A stretch of 12,797 nucleotides of DNA from CAZBZG01 sp964496245 (GTDB taxonomy: Bacteria > Planctomycetota > SZUA-567), in the NCBI GenBank assembly GCA_964496245.1, contig CAZBZG010000120.1:1-12797 (forward strand), given 5' to 3'. How positions within the stretch are numbered: the stretch's first letter is position 1; the number at the start of each line of letters is the position of its first letter. Below, in pieces: positions 1-5,859 of this stretch. Both the position numbers and the translations under genes were made by a program. The notes under the pieces were generated by a model that was not told the origin of the DNA, searched no databases, and saw nothing but the letters and a program-made list of their open reading frames with translations.

Positions 1-168
1 CTTGGACGCCTTGCGCAGCTGTTCGGCGATTCCGTCGGGATCGCCCTTCTGGACCGCGGCGTCGAAGGCCTTGAGCACCTTCTTGAGCCTCCGCTTGCGC
101 ACGCGGTTGCGCAGCGTCCGCTTCTTGGTCTGGCGCATGCGCTTCTTCGCCGACTGAATGATGGGCAT
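1..168 (-). CDS. rpsT: 30S ribosomal protein S20 (N-terminal part, cut by window edge)
   Basis: The first 56 residues of ribosomal protein bS20 are present; the 3' end lies beyond base 1. The protein begins MPIIQSAKKRMRQTKKRTLR and continues very rich in Lys and Arg, which matches the N-terminal helix of S20 that binds 16S rRNA in the body of the small subunit. The start at 168 is supported by a Shine-Dalgarno GAAGGG (180 to 175) with a 6-base spacer. An ATG five bases upstream (173) is in another frame. A sigma70-like promoter overlaps the stop codon of the upstream TPR gene, so rpsT probably has its own transcript with a leader of about 34 bases. Recognition is firm although the C-terminal third or so is missing from the window. 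Confidence 0.93.
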   Translation of the reverse strand, partial: MPIIQSAKKRMRQTKKRTLRNRVRKRRLKKVLKAFDAAVQKGDPDGIAEQLRKASK

Positions 169-208
169 TGCATTCCCTTCTACGCAGTTCCGTCACAGCG
201 AGCCGCAG

Positions 209-237
209 ACTGTACCGCCTGCGGCCGCGGGCGTCAA
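209..237 (-). promoter_or_regulatory. Predicted sigma70-type promoter of rpsT
   Basis: On the minus strand TTGACG (237 to 232) is followed after exactly 17 bases by TACAGT (214 to 209), matching the consensus at 5 of 6 and 4 of 6 positions. The predicted start near 202 gives a leader of about 34 bases before the rpsT start. The -35 box overlaps the stop codon of the TPR gene (236 to 234), so read-through from that gene and independent transcription are both possible. No clear terminator lies between the two genes. Confidence 0.6.
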
Positions 238-1661
238 GTCCCTTTTCCGGGAGCAGCGGTCTCTCCCATTTCGCGGATCCGCCGCTGGAGCTCGGGGACC
301 TTCTTCTTGACATCCTTGTAGTTGATCTCGAGCTGATAGATATAGGTATAGAGCTCGAGCGCCTGCTTGAGTGACTCGGCGTCTTCCTTGGCCTCCTGGG
401 CCTGGGCCTCGTAGTACATGGGCTCGCGGATCTTCTCGTAGAGCTCCTGCTTCTCCCGGGCCCGGCGGTACTGCTCGATGGCGAGGTCGTACTGCTCCTG
501 GCCGTAGAACGACCGGCCCAGACTGGTCAGAGCCGTGATCTTGAACTTGGGATCCTTGGCCGCCTGCTGGAGCTCGCCCACGGCGTCGTCGTACCGCTCG
601 GCCTGGAAGTAGAGTTCGCCCAATCGGTTGTGGAAGTTGGCCTTGAGCGGCTGCGCTTTGACCCGGCGTTCGTACTCGGCGATCTCGTAGTCGAGCAACT
701 CCTCGCGCTGCTTCTTGAGCTTCTGCTTCAGCCCCTTGGCCTTGGGGTTGGACTTGACCTGGTGCTGGAGGGTCTTGAACTCGTTGTGCATGTTCTTGAT
801 CTCGAGATCGCCCATGCGGTCCATTACCGTGTTGTCCGAGGGATTGAGCTCGTGGGCCTTCTCCAGGTTCTTCTTGGCTTCCGCGTACCCCGTCTCCCAG
901 TCCTCCAGATCGAAGTAGACGTTGGCGATGTCGAGGTACACGCGGTGGTCGTCCGGGCGCTCCTTGGCGTCGTGCTCCTGCCGGTACTTGACGTACCGCA
1001 GGCGGGCGTCGTCGGTGCGCAACTTGTTCGAGTCGAGTTCCAGGAAGTCCCGTTCCTCCTCGTCCTTAACGATCTCGTGGGATCCCCGCTCCACGCCCCT
1101 GGCATAGGTGCTGCTCGTCTCCATGGCGGAGATGTCCTTGCTCTCGCGCTCCACGTCGGGGTCGTCGGGGTTCATCTCCCGGATCTTGTCCAGGCAGTGC
1201 AACGCATCCGTGGGGCGCTCGAGCGCCTTGTACAGCTCGACCAGTTCCCACAGATTGCCCGCGTCTTCCTGATCGTGCTTGCTCGCGATCTCCTGTCGCT
1301 GCCAGGCGGCCAACTCCGTAAGCTCGGCCTTGGCTGCCGCGCTGGCCAGGGTCTTCATGGCCGCCGTGCTCGCCGGCTGGCTGGTCAGGGCATTCTCCGC
1401 AGCGATGATGGCCTGCTCTTGCTTGCCGAGGCTGGTCAGCAAAACGGCCTTGACGTAGGACGGAAGCATTTTGATCGAGCTCCCCCCCCCGCTCTCATTG
1501 GCCGCACGCGTCTGCGTGGCCCGCAATTTCGTGCGCGCGTCGATGTTCTCCGGCTGGATGGAGAGCGCCTGGATGTAGTTGAAGACGGCCAGATCGTAGT
1601 TGCGGCGGTTGAGTGCCTCCTCGGCACGCTTGATCAACTTGGAGATGTCGACCTTGGCCAC
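234..1661 (-). CDS. Tetratricopeptide-repeat protein, 475 aa
   Basis: A soluble protein built of TPR-like helix-turn-helix repeats, which usually serve as protein-protein docking scaffolds. The partner is not identifiable. I chose the GTG start at 1661 because AGGAGG stands six bases before it; the frame stays open upstream to 1904, but that part is Arg/Pro-rich and covers the promoter. TPR-like units are visible around residues 8-39, 135-167, 238-274, 340-371 and 377-405, with the usual small/aromatic pattern (for example NYDLAVFNYIQALSIQPENI at 21-40). Residues 295-335 are Lys/Glu-rich and may form a coiled coil. No signal peptide or membrane segment is seen, so it is probably cytoplasmic. 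It lies upstream of rpsT on the same strand. Fold assignment is confident and function is unknown. Confidence 0.85.
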   Translation of the reverse strand: MAKVDISKLIKRAEEALNRRNYDLAVFNYIQALSIQPENIDARTKLRATQTRAANESGGGSSIKMLPSYVKAVLLTSLGKQEQAIIAAENALTSQPASTAAMKTLASAAAKAELTELAAWQRQEIASKHDQEDAGNLWELVELYKALERPTDALHCLDKIREMNPDDPDVERESKDISAMETSSTYARGVERGSHEIVKDEEERDFLELDSNKLRTDDARLRYVKYRQEHDAKERPDDHRVYLDIANVYFDLEDWETGYAEAKKNLEKAHELNPSDNTVMDRMGDLEIKNMHNEFKTLQHQVKSNPKAKGLKQKLKKQREELLDYEIAEYERRVKAQPLKANFHNRLGELYFQAERYDDAVGELQQAAKDPKFKITALTSLGRSFYGQEQYDLAIEQYRRAREKQELYEKIREPMYYEAQAQEAKEDAESLKQALELYTYIYQLEINYKDVKKKVPELQRRIREMGETAAPGKGT

Positions 1662-1757
1662 CAGCGTCCTCCTGCGCACTGGGACATTCCAGGGCGGGCC
1701 CGCGCGCCGCCGCGCCGGACGGCTGGATCGCGAAACACAGAACCCGATGGGGGCATT

Positions 1758-1786
1758 ATGGTATACGCGCGCGCGCGCGCCGTCAA
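1758..1786 (-). promoter_or_regulatory. Predicted promoter of the TPR gene
   Basis: TTGACG (1786 to 1781) and TACCAT (1763 to 1758) are separated by 17 bases on the minus strand. Transcription would start near 1751 and give a 90-base leader to the GTG at 1661. The spacer is almost wholly the alternating CG tract described separately. A second possible -10, CATAAT (1760 to 1755), would need a 20-base spacer. Confidence 0.5.
1761..1780. repeat. Alternating purine-pyrimidine tract (TA then CG repeats)
   Basis: Twenty bases alternate strictly purine-pyrimidine: a short GTATAC segment followed by seven GC dinucleotides. Such tracts are the classic sequence type able to adopt left-handed Z-DNA under negative supercoiling. 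It fills the space between the predicted -35 and -10 boxes of the TPR gene. Confidence 0.8.
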
Positions 1787-1885
1787 CCGAAAAAGCACGG
1801 TCGAAAACCGCCTGATGCAGCGCCGGCCCCGCGCGCGACCCCGGTCCGCCCCCGGGGTGCGGCCTGCAGCCGGCCGGCTTTTCGG

Positions 1886-1914
1886 TTGCGTCCTCACGCC
1901 GCAAGCGCCATCAT
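1886..1914 (+). promoter_or_regulatory. Possible promoter of rsmE
   Basis: TTGCGT (1886-1891), a 17-base spacer and CATCAT (1909-1914) resemble a weak sigma70 promoter. The same CATCAT -10 with a 17-base spacer occurs at the riboswitch promoter. A start near 1921 leaves a leader of about 31 bases carrying the rsmE Shine-Dalgarno. The rest of the 290-base gap between the divergent TPR and rsmE genes shows only GC-rich short palindromes. Confidence 0.35.
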
Positions 1915-1951
1915 GGGAAGGGCCCGGACCCTTTGTTCCCCGGAGGATCGC

Positions 1952-2719
1952 ATGGCCGGCCCGCCGCGTTTCCTCGTTCGCCCCGACACCCTCCAGCAGG
2001 GTCCGTGCCAGCTGCCGGCCGACGAAGCCCGTCACGCAGCCTGCGCGCGCCGCCTGCGGCCGGGCCAGCCCGTGGAACTGTTCGACGGCGCCGGCCGGGT
2101 CGGACAGGGGGTCGTGTCCGACGTCACGCCCGCGGGCGTGACCGCCACGGTGGAGCGGATCGAACGCGAACCGCCGCCCGGGCTCCGGCTCGTGCTGTCG
2201 ACCGCCATTCCCAAGGGGAAGCGCTGGCAGACGCTTGTGGAGAAATGCACCGAGCTGGGCGTCTGGCGCATCGAGCCGGTTTGGTTTGCGCGGGCCACGG
2301 CCAGGGGCGAAGGCGACCCGGGCAAGTGGCAGCGGTGGGCCCGGGAAGCGAGCAAGCAGAGCCGGCGTGTCTACGTCCCCCGCATCGACCGGCCGGTCGA
2401 CCTCTCCAGACTGCTGGCCGGAGATCCGGCCGACCTGTCTCTGCTCGCCCATCCCGGGGCCGCTCCCGTGGGAGCGCACGCCGATCGGATCTGTGAAGCG
2501 CATTTGATCCGCGTGCTGATCGGCCCGGAGGGCGGCCTCACGGACGAAGAGCACCGGGCCTGCCAAACGGCCGGGTTCCAGTCTGCGGGGCTCGGGCCCC
2601 ACATCCTGCGCGTGGAGACGGCTGCGTTGGCGGCCTGCGCACTGGTGCACGCGGTCGCGAAGAACTTCAGCGCTCGATCCCCGGACGCGCCCCCACCCCC
2701 TTCTCGAAGTAGTGCTTGA
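1952..2719 (+). CDS. rsmE: 16S rRNA (uracil-1498-N3)-methyltransferase RsmE
   Basis: RsmE uses S-adenosylmethionine to methylate N3 of U1498 in the decoding region of 16S rRNA. The 255-residue protein has the family layout: an N-terminal PUA-like RNA-binding part (about 1-70) and a C-terminal SPOUT knotted methyltransferase domain. Diagnostic motifs are EASKQSRR (132-139), GPEGGLT (191-197) and GLGPHILRVETA (213-224), the last two forming the SAM-binding knot. The ATG at 1952 is preceded by CGGAGGA at good spacing; the frame is open further upstream but without a better ribosome site. The last 17 or so codons overlap the 3' end of the convergent cobO gene by 53 bases, and the resulting Ser/Pro/Ala-rich tail (from about residue 238) is not part of the family core. 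Confidence 0.93.
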   Translation: MAGPPRFLVRPDTLQQGPCQLPADEARHAACARRLRPGQPVELFDGAGRVGQGVVSDVTPAGVTATVERIEREPPPGLRLVLSTAIPKGKRWQTLVEKCTELGVWRIEPVWFARATARGEGDPGKWQRWAREASKQSRRVYVPRIDRPVDLSRLLAGDPADLSLLAHPGAAPVGAHADRICEAHLIRVLIGPEGGLTDEEHRACQTAGFQSAGLGPHILRVETAALAACALVHAVAKNFSARSPDAPPPPSRSSA

Positions 2720-3212
2720 CCAGCCGCATCTCGGTCACGAGATCGGCAACCGCGATCAGGTCCGGCCCTGCCCCCCGACCGGTGAGGACGAGCTCCACGG
2801 CATCCGGTCGCGCGCGGAGGAGCTCCAGAACGGTCTCTGTCGTCAGAAGCTTGAAGTGCACCGCGCAGAGGATCTCGTCGAGGATGACCACCCGAAACCG
2901 TTCGGAGGCCAACGCGTCGGCGGCCTTGCGGACCCCCTCTTCGGCACGGCGTACGTCCTCCGGATCCGGCTCGGCGCGCAAGTGTAGAAACGAAGGGGCG
3001 CCATAGGGCTCGATCATGATCTGTTCGGCGAACCGCTGGAGCGCTTCGATCTCGCTCGTCCCGCCGTTCTTCATGAACTGCCCGATGTAGACGCCCAGGC
3101 CCGCACCCGCTGCGCGCAGGGCCAGCCCCAGCGCGGCCGTGGTCTTGCCCTTGCCGTCGCCGGTGTAGATGTGGACGTGTCCGTGGGGCCAATCGGTCTC
3201 GGTCTGGGTCAT
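2667..3212 (-). CDS. cobO: ATP:corrinoid (cob(I)alamin) adenosyltransferase, CobO/BtuR type
   Basis: This enzyme transfers the adenosyl group of ATP to the cobalt of reduced corrinoids, making adenosylcobalamin in de novo synthesis and salvage. At 181 residues it has a normal family length. Visible features are the P-loop GDGKGKTTA (18-26), a Walker-B-like VVILDEI (108-114), LVLTGRG (141-147) and the family's C-terminal signature ending KGVGARPGIER. No Shine-Dalgarno precedes the ATG at 3212. Instead a promoter places the transcription start on the A of this ATG, so the mRNA is probably leaderless. The gene stands alone on the minus strand between rsmE (convergent, 53-base overlap) and queC (divergent). 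It is about 1.1 kb from the cobalamin riboswitch that controls the pilus-like operon, the only other B12-related element in view. Confidence 0.93.
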   Translation of the reverse strand: MTQTETDWPHGHVHIYTGDGKGKTTAALGLALRAAGAGLGVYIGQFMKNGGTSEIEALQRFAEQIMIEPYGAPSFLHLRAEPDPEDVRRAEEGVRKAADALASERFRVVILDEILCAVHFKLLTTETVLELLRARPDAVELVLTGRGAGPDLIAVADLVTEMRLVKHYFEKGVGARPGIER

Positions 3213-3218
3213 GGCTTC

Positions 3219-3246
3219 AGGATAGCGGCCGCGGTCGGCAAGTCAA
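3219..3246 (-). promoter_or_regulatory. Predicted promoter of cobO giving a leaderless mRNA
   Basis: TTGACT (3246 to 3241) and TATCCT (3224 to 3219) stand 16 bases apart on the minus strand. Counting seven bases from the -10 box puts +1 at 3212, the A of the cobO start codon. The absence of a Shine-Dalgarno in the same place agrees with this. Confidence 0.55.
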
Positions 3247-3268
3247 TCGCCGCTTCGGCAAAAAGGCC

Positions 3269-3297
3269 GTGCCAGAGAGACCGGGGGCGGCTACAAT
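3269..3297 (+). promoter_or_regulatory. Predicted promoter of queC
   Basis: GTGCCA (3269-3274), a 17-base spacer and TACAAT (3292-3297) form a reasonable sigma70-like promoter. The -10 box matches 5 of 6 consensus positions. The start near 3304 leaves about 28 bases with the ribosome site AAAGGA before the ATG at 3332. No preQ1 riboswitch fits in so short a leader. Confidence 0.5.
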
Positions 3298-3331
3298 CGC
3301 GTGCGTCACGGTCTTGTCCAAAGGAACGCGT

Positions 3332-4048
3332 ATGCCGCGCGCCGTGGTCCTGCTCTCCGGCGGCCTGGATTCGGCCACCACCCTGGCCATCGCCCGAAGC
3401 GAAGGCCGCACGTGCCACTGCTTGTCGGTCGGCTACGGCCAGCGGCACGCCATCGAGCTCGAGGCCGCCCGCGCGGTCAGCGCGTCGCTCGGCGCAGCCG
3501 AGCACCGGTGCATGGAGCTAGACCTCGCCGCCTTTGGCGGATCGGCGCTGACCGACCCGAGCATGCCGGTGCCTCGAAAGCGCGCAGCCGGGCAAGCCCC
3601 GCGCGCGGGCGAGACGGGCGCGAGTGAGATCCCGCCCACCTACGTGCCCGCGCGCAACACCATCTTCCTGGCGCTCGCGCTGGCGTGGGCCGAGGTGCTG
3701 GAAGCCGAAGAGATCTTCATCGGCGCGCACGCGGTGGACTATGCCGGCTACCCCGACTGCCGGCCGGAATACATGGACGCCTTCCAGCGCTTGGCCGGCT
3801 TGGCCACGCGTGCGGGCGTGGAGGGCCGGGCCGTGCGGATCCGCGCCCCGCTCCTGGATCTCTCCAAGGCTGACATCATCCGCCGCGGTGCAGCCCTCGG
3901 CGTGGACTTCGCGCTCACGCATTCGTGCTACGACCCCGACGACCAGGGCCGCGCCTGCGGCGCGTGCGACAGCTGCGTGCTCCGCCGCAAGGGATTCCGC
4001 GAAGCCGGCGTGCCCGACCCCACGCAATACCAAGCGGGAACGCGGTGA
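3332..4048 (+). CDS. queC: 7-cyano-7-deazaguanine (preQ0) synthase QueC
   Basis: QueC converts 7-carboxy-7-deazaguanine, ammonia and ATP into preQ0, the precursor of queuosine in tRNA (in some bacteria also of 7-deazaguanine DNA modifications). The 238-residue protein begins MPRAVVLLSGGLDSATTLAI with the PP-loop SGGLDS at 9-14. It carries YVPARNTIF (104-112), GAHAVDYAGYPDCRPEY (131-147), and a zinc site formed by C199, C209, C212 and C215. The start at 3332 is chosen for AAGGA six bases upstream and because the P-loop normally follows the first few residues. No other queuosine genes (queD, queE, queF) are adjacent, so this copy is isolated. Identification is secure. Confidence 0.95.
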   Translation: MPRAVVLLSGGLDSATTLAIARSEGRTCHCLSVGYGQRHAIELEAARAVSASLGAAEHRCMELDLAAFGGSALTDPSMPVPRKRAAGQAPRAGETGASEIPPTYVPARNTIFLALALAWAEVLEAEEIFIGAHAVDYAGYPDCRPEYMDAFQRLAGLATRAGVEGRAVRIRAPLLDLSKADIIRRGAALGVDFALTHSCYDPDDQGRACGACDSCVLRRKGFREAGVPDPTQYQAGTR

Positions 4049-4266
4049 GCGCGCTCCGCAGACCGGGCCGTTTCTGCCGGTCATGTCAGGCGGGCTGTGC
4101 CGCAGTCTTGGCGCCTGCGCCACCAGGCGGAAAAAGCCGCTGCCCGCCCAATTGCATCACGACAACCTCTTAAAAAGGAATGTGTTACGGAAAGGCGCCG
4201 ACTGCGCGCCGGCCGTGCATGCCACCGGCATCTCCGTGGTTCGGGCTTCGCTGGAACCGTTTTTCC
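4049..4266. other. Intergenic region after queC, no protein gene seen
   Basis: These roughly 220 bases hold no reading frame that resembles a protein. They contain GC-rich inverted repeats: GACCGG/CCGGTC (4061-4066 and 4077-4082), and GGCGGGC/GCCCGCC (4089-4095 and 4142-4148) enclosing smaller stems. A possible terminator is at the right end. Nothing matches a known RNA family that I recognise. Confidence 0.5.
4238..4264 (+). terminator. Possible intrinsic terminator of queC
   Basis: GGTTC (4238-4242) and GAACC (4254-4258) can pair, with two flanking wobble pairs and an inner GC/GC pair, followed at once by a run of five T (4260-4264). The stem is short, so efficiency is uncertain. Its position just before the TTGACA box at 4267 would insulate the riboswitch promoter from queC transcription. 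Confidence 0.4.
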
Positions 4267-4295
4267 TTGACAACTGCGGGCTGCTGCGTCATCAT
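4267..4295 (+). promoter_or_regulatory. Predicted promoter of the riboswitch and pilus-like operon
   Basis: A perfect TTGACA (4267-4272) is followed after 17 bases by CATCAT (4290-4295). Transcription would start near 4302, about 50 bases before the first strand of the riboswitch P1 helix. This is the best -35 box in the window and no other convincing promoter lies before the first prepilin gene. Confidence 0.6.
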
Positions 4296-4352
4296 GCCAA
4301 GCTTAGCTCATGGTGGCTATGCAATCGCCGCCACCGCTCTTTGAAATGACGA

Positions 4353-4510
4353 CCATTCTTCGAGGTGCCGGAAGACGGTGAGAATCCGTCGCTGACGCGC
4401 AGCTGTAACCGGAGCGTGTGCCATCGAACGGCGACCACTAGACGCAACCGCGTCTGGGAAGGGCGTCGGCCAATGGTAACCGGAAGCCAGAAGACGACGT
4501 CGAAGGATGG
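4353..4510 (+). promoter_or_regulatory. Cobalamin (B12) riboswitch aptamer
   Basis: The conserved elements of the cobalamin riboswitch family appear in order: GGTGCCGGAAGACGGTGAGA from 4364, AATCCGTCGC, CAGCTGTAACCGG, the CCACT junction, a hairpin with GACGC/GCGTC arms, TGGGAAGG, and the 3' core AAGCCAGAAGACGACG. The closing P1 helix can be read directly: CCATTCTTCGA (4353-4363) pairs with TCGAAGGATGG (4500-4510) through 11 pairs, one of them a G-U wobble. Family members bind adenosyl- or aquo/methylcobalamin and normally repress B12 synthesis or transport genes. This one faces a pilus/secretion operon. I cannot tell from sequence which cobalamin form is preferred. Confidence 0.95.
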
Positions 4511-4640
4511 GGTGCCTGCGGCCTCCGCGCGAATCGGAATCCGTGGTGTCAGGTGCACGCTGGCGCGTCTGCCACGTGAGCAACGAGCGGACGCAGATAG
4601 CCTTCAGCCCACCTCGACAATCGAGCTTCTCACCCCATCC
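4505..4640 (+). promoter_or_regulatory. Antiterminator of the riboswitch expression platform
   Basis: GGATGGGGTG (4505-4514) is the exact reverse complement of CACCCCATCC (4631-4640), a 10-base-pair helix. Its left strand shares six bases (4505-4510) with the aptamer's P1 helix, and its right strand contains the left arm of the terminator (4633-4640). P1 plus terminator and the antiterminator therefore exclude each other. The 116 bases looped out between include small hairpins such as CTCGA/TCGAG (4613-4625). The design predicts transcription continuing without B12 and stopping with it. Confidence 0.8.
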
Positions 4641-4662
4641 GGACGTCTGGATGGGGTTTTTT
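4633..4662 (+). terminator. Intrinsic terminator controlled by the cobalamin riboswitch
   Basis: CCCCATCC (4633-4640) and GGATGGGG (4649-4656) form a perfect 8-base-pair stem, extendable by a G-U pair, with a small GACGTC-containing loop and six T immediately after (4657-4662). It is the strongest terminator in the window. It ends about 180 bases before the first prepilin gene, so it would cut transcription of the whole operon. Confidence 0.88.
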
Positions 4663-4839
4663 CGTTTCGTTGCCTTGTTGACGAAGAAAGGAGGTGGTTC
4701 GACTGCAAAGAGAAGACGGAAGAGAAACAGGGAGGGCGCCGCACGAACGGCGCAAGAGCGGCCCGGACGCCGGGACGCCACTGGAGGCAGAACCCGGGCG
4801 CCCGGACCACAGACAACGAGCATTATGAAAGGGAAACGC
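4663..4839 (+). other. Structured 5' UTR between terminator and first prepilin gene, with an orphan Shine-Dalgarno
   Basis: AAAGGAGGTGG (4687-4697) is a near-perfect Shine-Dalgarno but no ATG follows it. The only candidate starts are a GTG inside it (4694) and a CTG at 4703. Either would give an Arg-rich peptide of about 40 residues ending in TGA at 4826-4828, overlapping an ATG at 4825 that is in frame with the prepilin. GC-rich hairpins follow: GCGCCG/CGGCGC (4736-4753) and CCCGG/CCGGG (4762-4774). This may be a standby ribosome site, a leader peptide or chance. Confidence 0.35.
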
Positions 4840-5775
4840 ATGTTTGGCAAGATCAAACGCAAGGGTTTCACACTGGTGGAGCTGTTGCTGGTCATCCTGA
4901 TCCTCGGCATCATCGCCGTGGCCGTGGTACAGCAATTCGGCGTGTCCGAGGCCGAGGCCAAGAACGCGGTGAGCGGCTTCAACAAGGGCGCGCTCGAGAA
5001 AGCGATCATGGACTTCCATTCGGTCCACGGCGTCTATCCCTCCAACTGGCACACGGGCTTCGAGGATGCTGGCGCCACGACCTCGATGGACGGCCTGTCG
5101 CTCGAGATCGCCGTCAACATGGGCGCCGCAGGCACGACCAACGAGACCGTAGCGGCGGCGAACATCACGAACAACTACGCCAAGGGCTGCCAGGTCACAA
5201 CGCCCGGCCCCAACGTCCAGACGCTCACGGCCGACCAGGTCATGGCCCTGCGCGACAAGGGCATCCATGGATTCGCCACGGGCACGCCGACCAAGAACGT
5301 CTTCGCAAACATCACCCCGCTCAGCGAGACCGCGCCGTCCGCCTGGATCCTGACCGGCGGCGCAGACCTTTACCGCGGGTCGAACCAGCTGCCCTGGAGT
5401 GGTGGCGCGCCAGGAGATTACGAGCTGGGCGACGAGGTCGTGACCATGAACGGGCGAGCGCTCTCCGAGTATACCCAGTGGAGCCCCACCGACGCGGTGC
5501 TGCTGGTCTTTGTCACGGAGAACGTGGCCTGGAGCGCGGTCTTCAAGGGCGACAAGGACGCCACCGGAAACGGCTCCATGATCGACAAGGGAAAGATCGG
5601 GTTCACCAAGGCTGGCGTGGATCCAAACGCGCCTGCAGAGGGCGGGTTCCCGTACTACCTCGCGGCGTTCTATTTGTCTCCGGGTGCCGGCGGCTCCAAC
5701 ATCGGCAGCAAGGCTGGCATCTGGTGCGATTTCCTCGGCATCCTGGACAGCGATCTCAACCCGGTGAGCCCGTAG
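4840..5775 (+). CDS. Prepilin-like protein (first and likely major pilin of the operon), 311 aa
   Basis: A type IV pilin/pseudopilin class protein: inner-membrane precursor, cleaved and assembled into a pilus or pseudopilus. The leader MFGKIKRKG is basic, cleavage is expected between G9 and F10, and the mature protein starts FTLVELLLVILILGIIAV with the conserved Glu at mature position 5 (E14). The 302-residue mature form is long for a pilin. Beyond the N-terminal helix (to about residue 65) the globular part is rich in Gly, Asn and Thr and I recognise no specific family. I chose the ATG at 4840 because AAAGGG lies six bases upstream; the in-frame ATG at 4825 would only lengthen the leader by five residues. 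It is first in the operon behind the B12 riboswitch, and a strong hairpin follows it, which fits higher expression than the next genes. Confidence 0.88.
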   Translation: MFGKIKRKGFTLVELLLVILILGIIAVAVVQQFGVSEAEAKNAVSGFNKGALEKAIMDFHSVHGVYPSNWHTGFEDAGATTSMDGLSLEIAVNMGAAGTTNETVAAANITNNYAKGCQVTTPGPNVQTLTADQVMALRDKGIHGFATGTPTKNVFANITPLSETAPSAWILTGGADLYRGSNQLPWSGGAPGDYELGDEVVTMNGRALSEYTQWSPTDAVLLVFVTENVAWSAVFKGDKDATGNGSMIDKGKIGFTKAGVDPNAPAEGGFPYYLAAFYLSPGAGGSNIGSKAGIWCDFLGILDSDLNPVSP

Positions 5776-5820
5776 CCGAGGCGCACCGGCCAGGATGTGA
5801 TTCCACAAAGGGAGCGGCAC

Positions 5821-5847
5821 GGTGGGCGGATCCCGGATCCGCCCACC
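5821..5847 (+). repeat. Perfect inverted repeat between first and second prepilin genes
   Basis: GGTGGGCGGATC (5821-5832) and GATCCGCCCACC (5836-5847) form a 12-base-pair stem with a three-base loop, very stable in RNA. No T run follows, so it is not a standard terminator. Possible roles are protecting the 3' end of the upstream message, limiting read-through, or shaping the ribosome site of the next gene, whose ATG at 5860 is only 12 bases away. Confidence 0.8.
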
Positions 5848-5859
5848 GCCGCACTATAC

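Noticed and set aside
1868..1884. AGCCGGCCGGCT palindrome followed by TTTT as a terminator
   Set aside because: There is no loop and no upstream plus-strand gene that it would terminate.
630..2141. Long plus-strand open frame opposite the TPR gene
   Set aside because: It is antisense to a clear TPR protein, has a Leu/Val/Gly/Arg composition typical of a GC-rich shadow frame and no domain.
1634..2650. Long minus-strand frame across the TPR start and rsmE
   Set aside because: It covers recognised genes and promoters, is Arg/Gly/Pro-rich and resembles nothing.
4061..4148. Nested inverted repeats after queC as a second riboswitch
   Set aside because: No conserved family core is visible, and there is no T run to make it a terminator. 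They may simply be GC-rich chance pairings.
4507..4839. N-terminal extension of the first prepilin to an ATG at 4507
   Set aside because: It would translate the riboswitch P1 strand and terminator. Prepilin leaders are short, and the ATG at 4840 has its own ribosome site.
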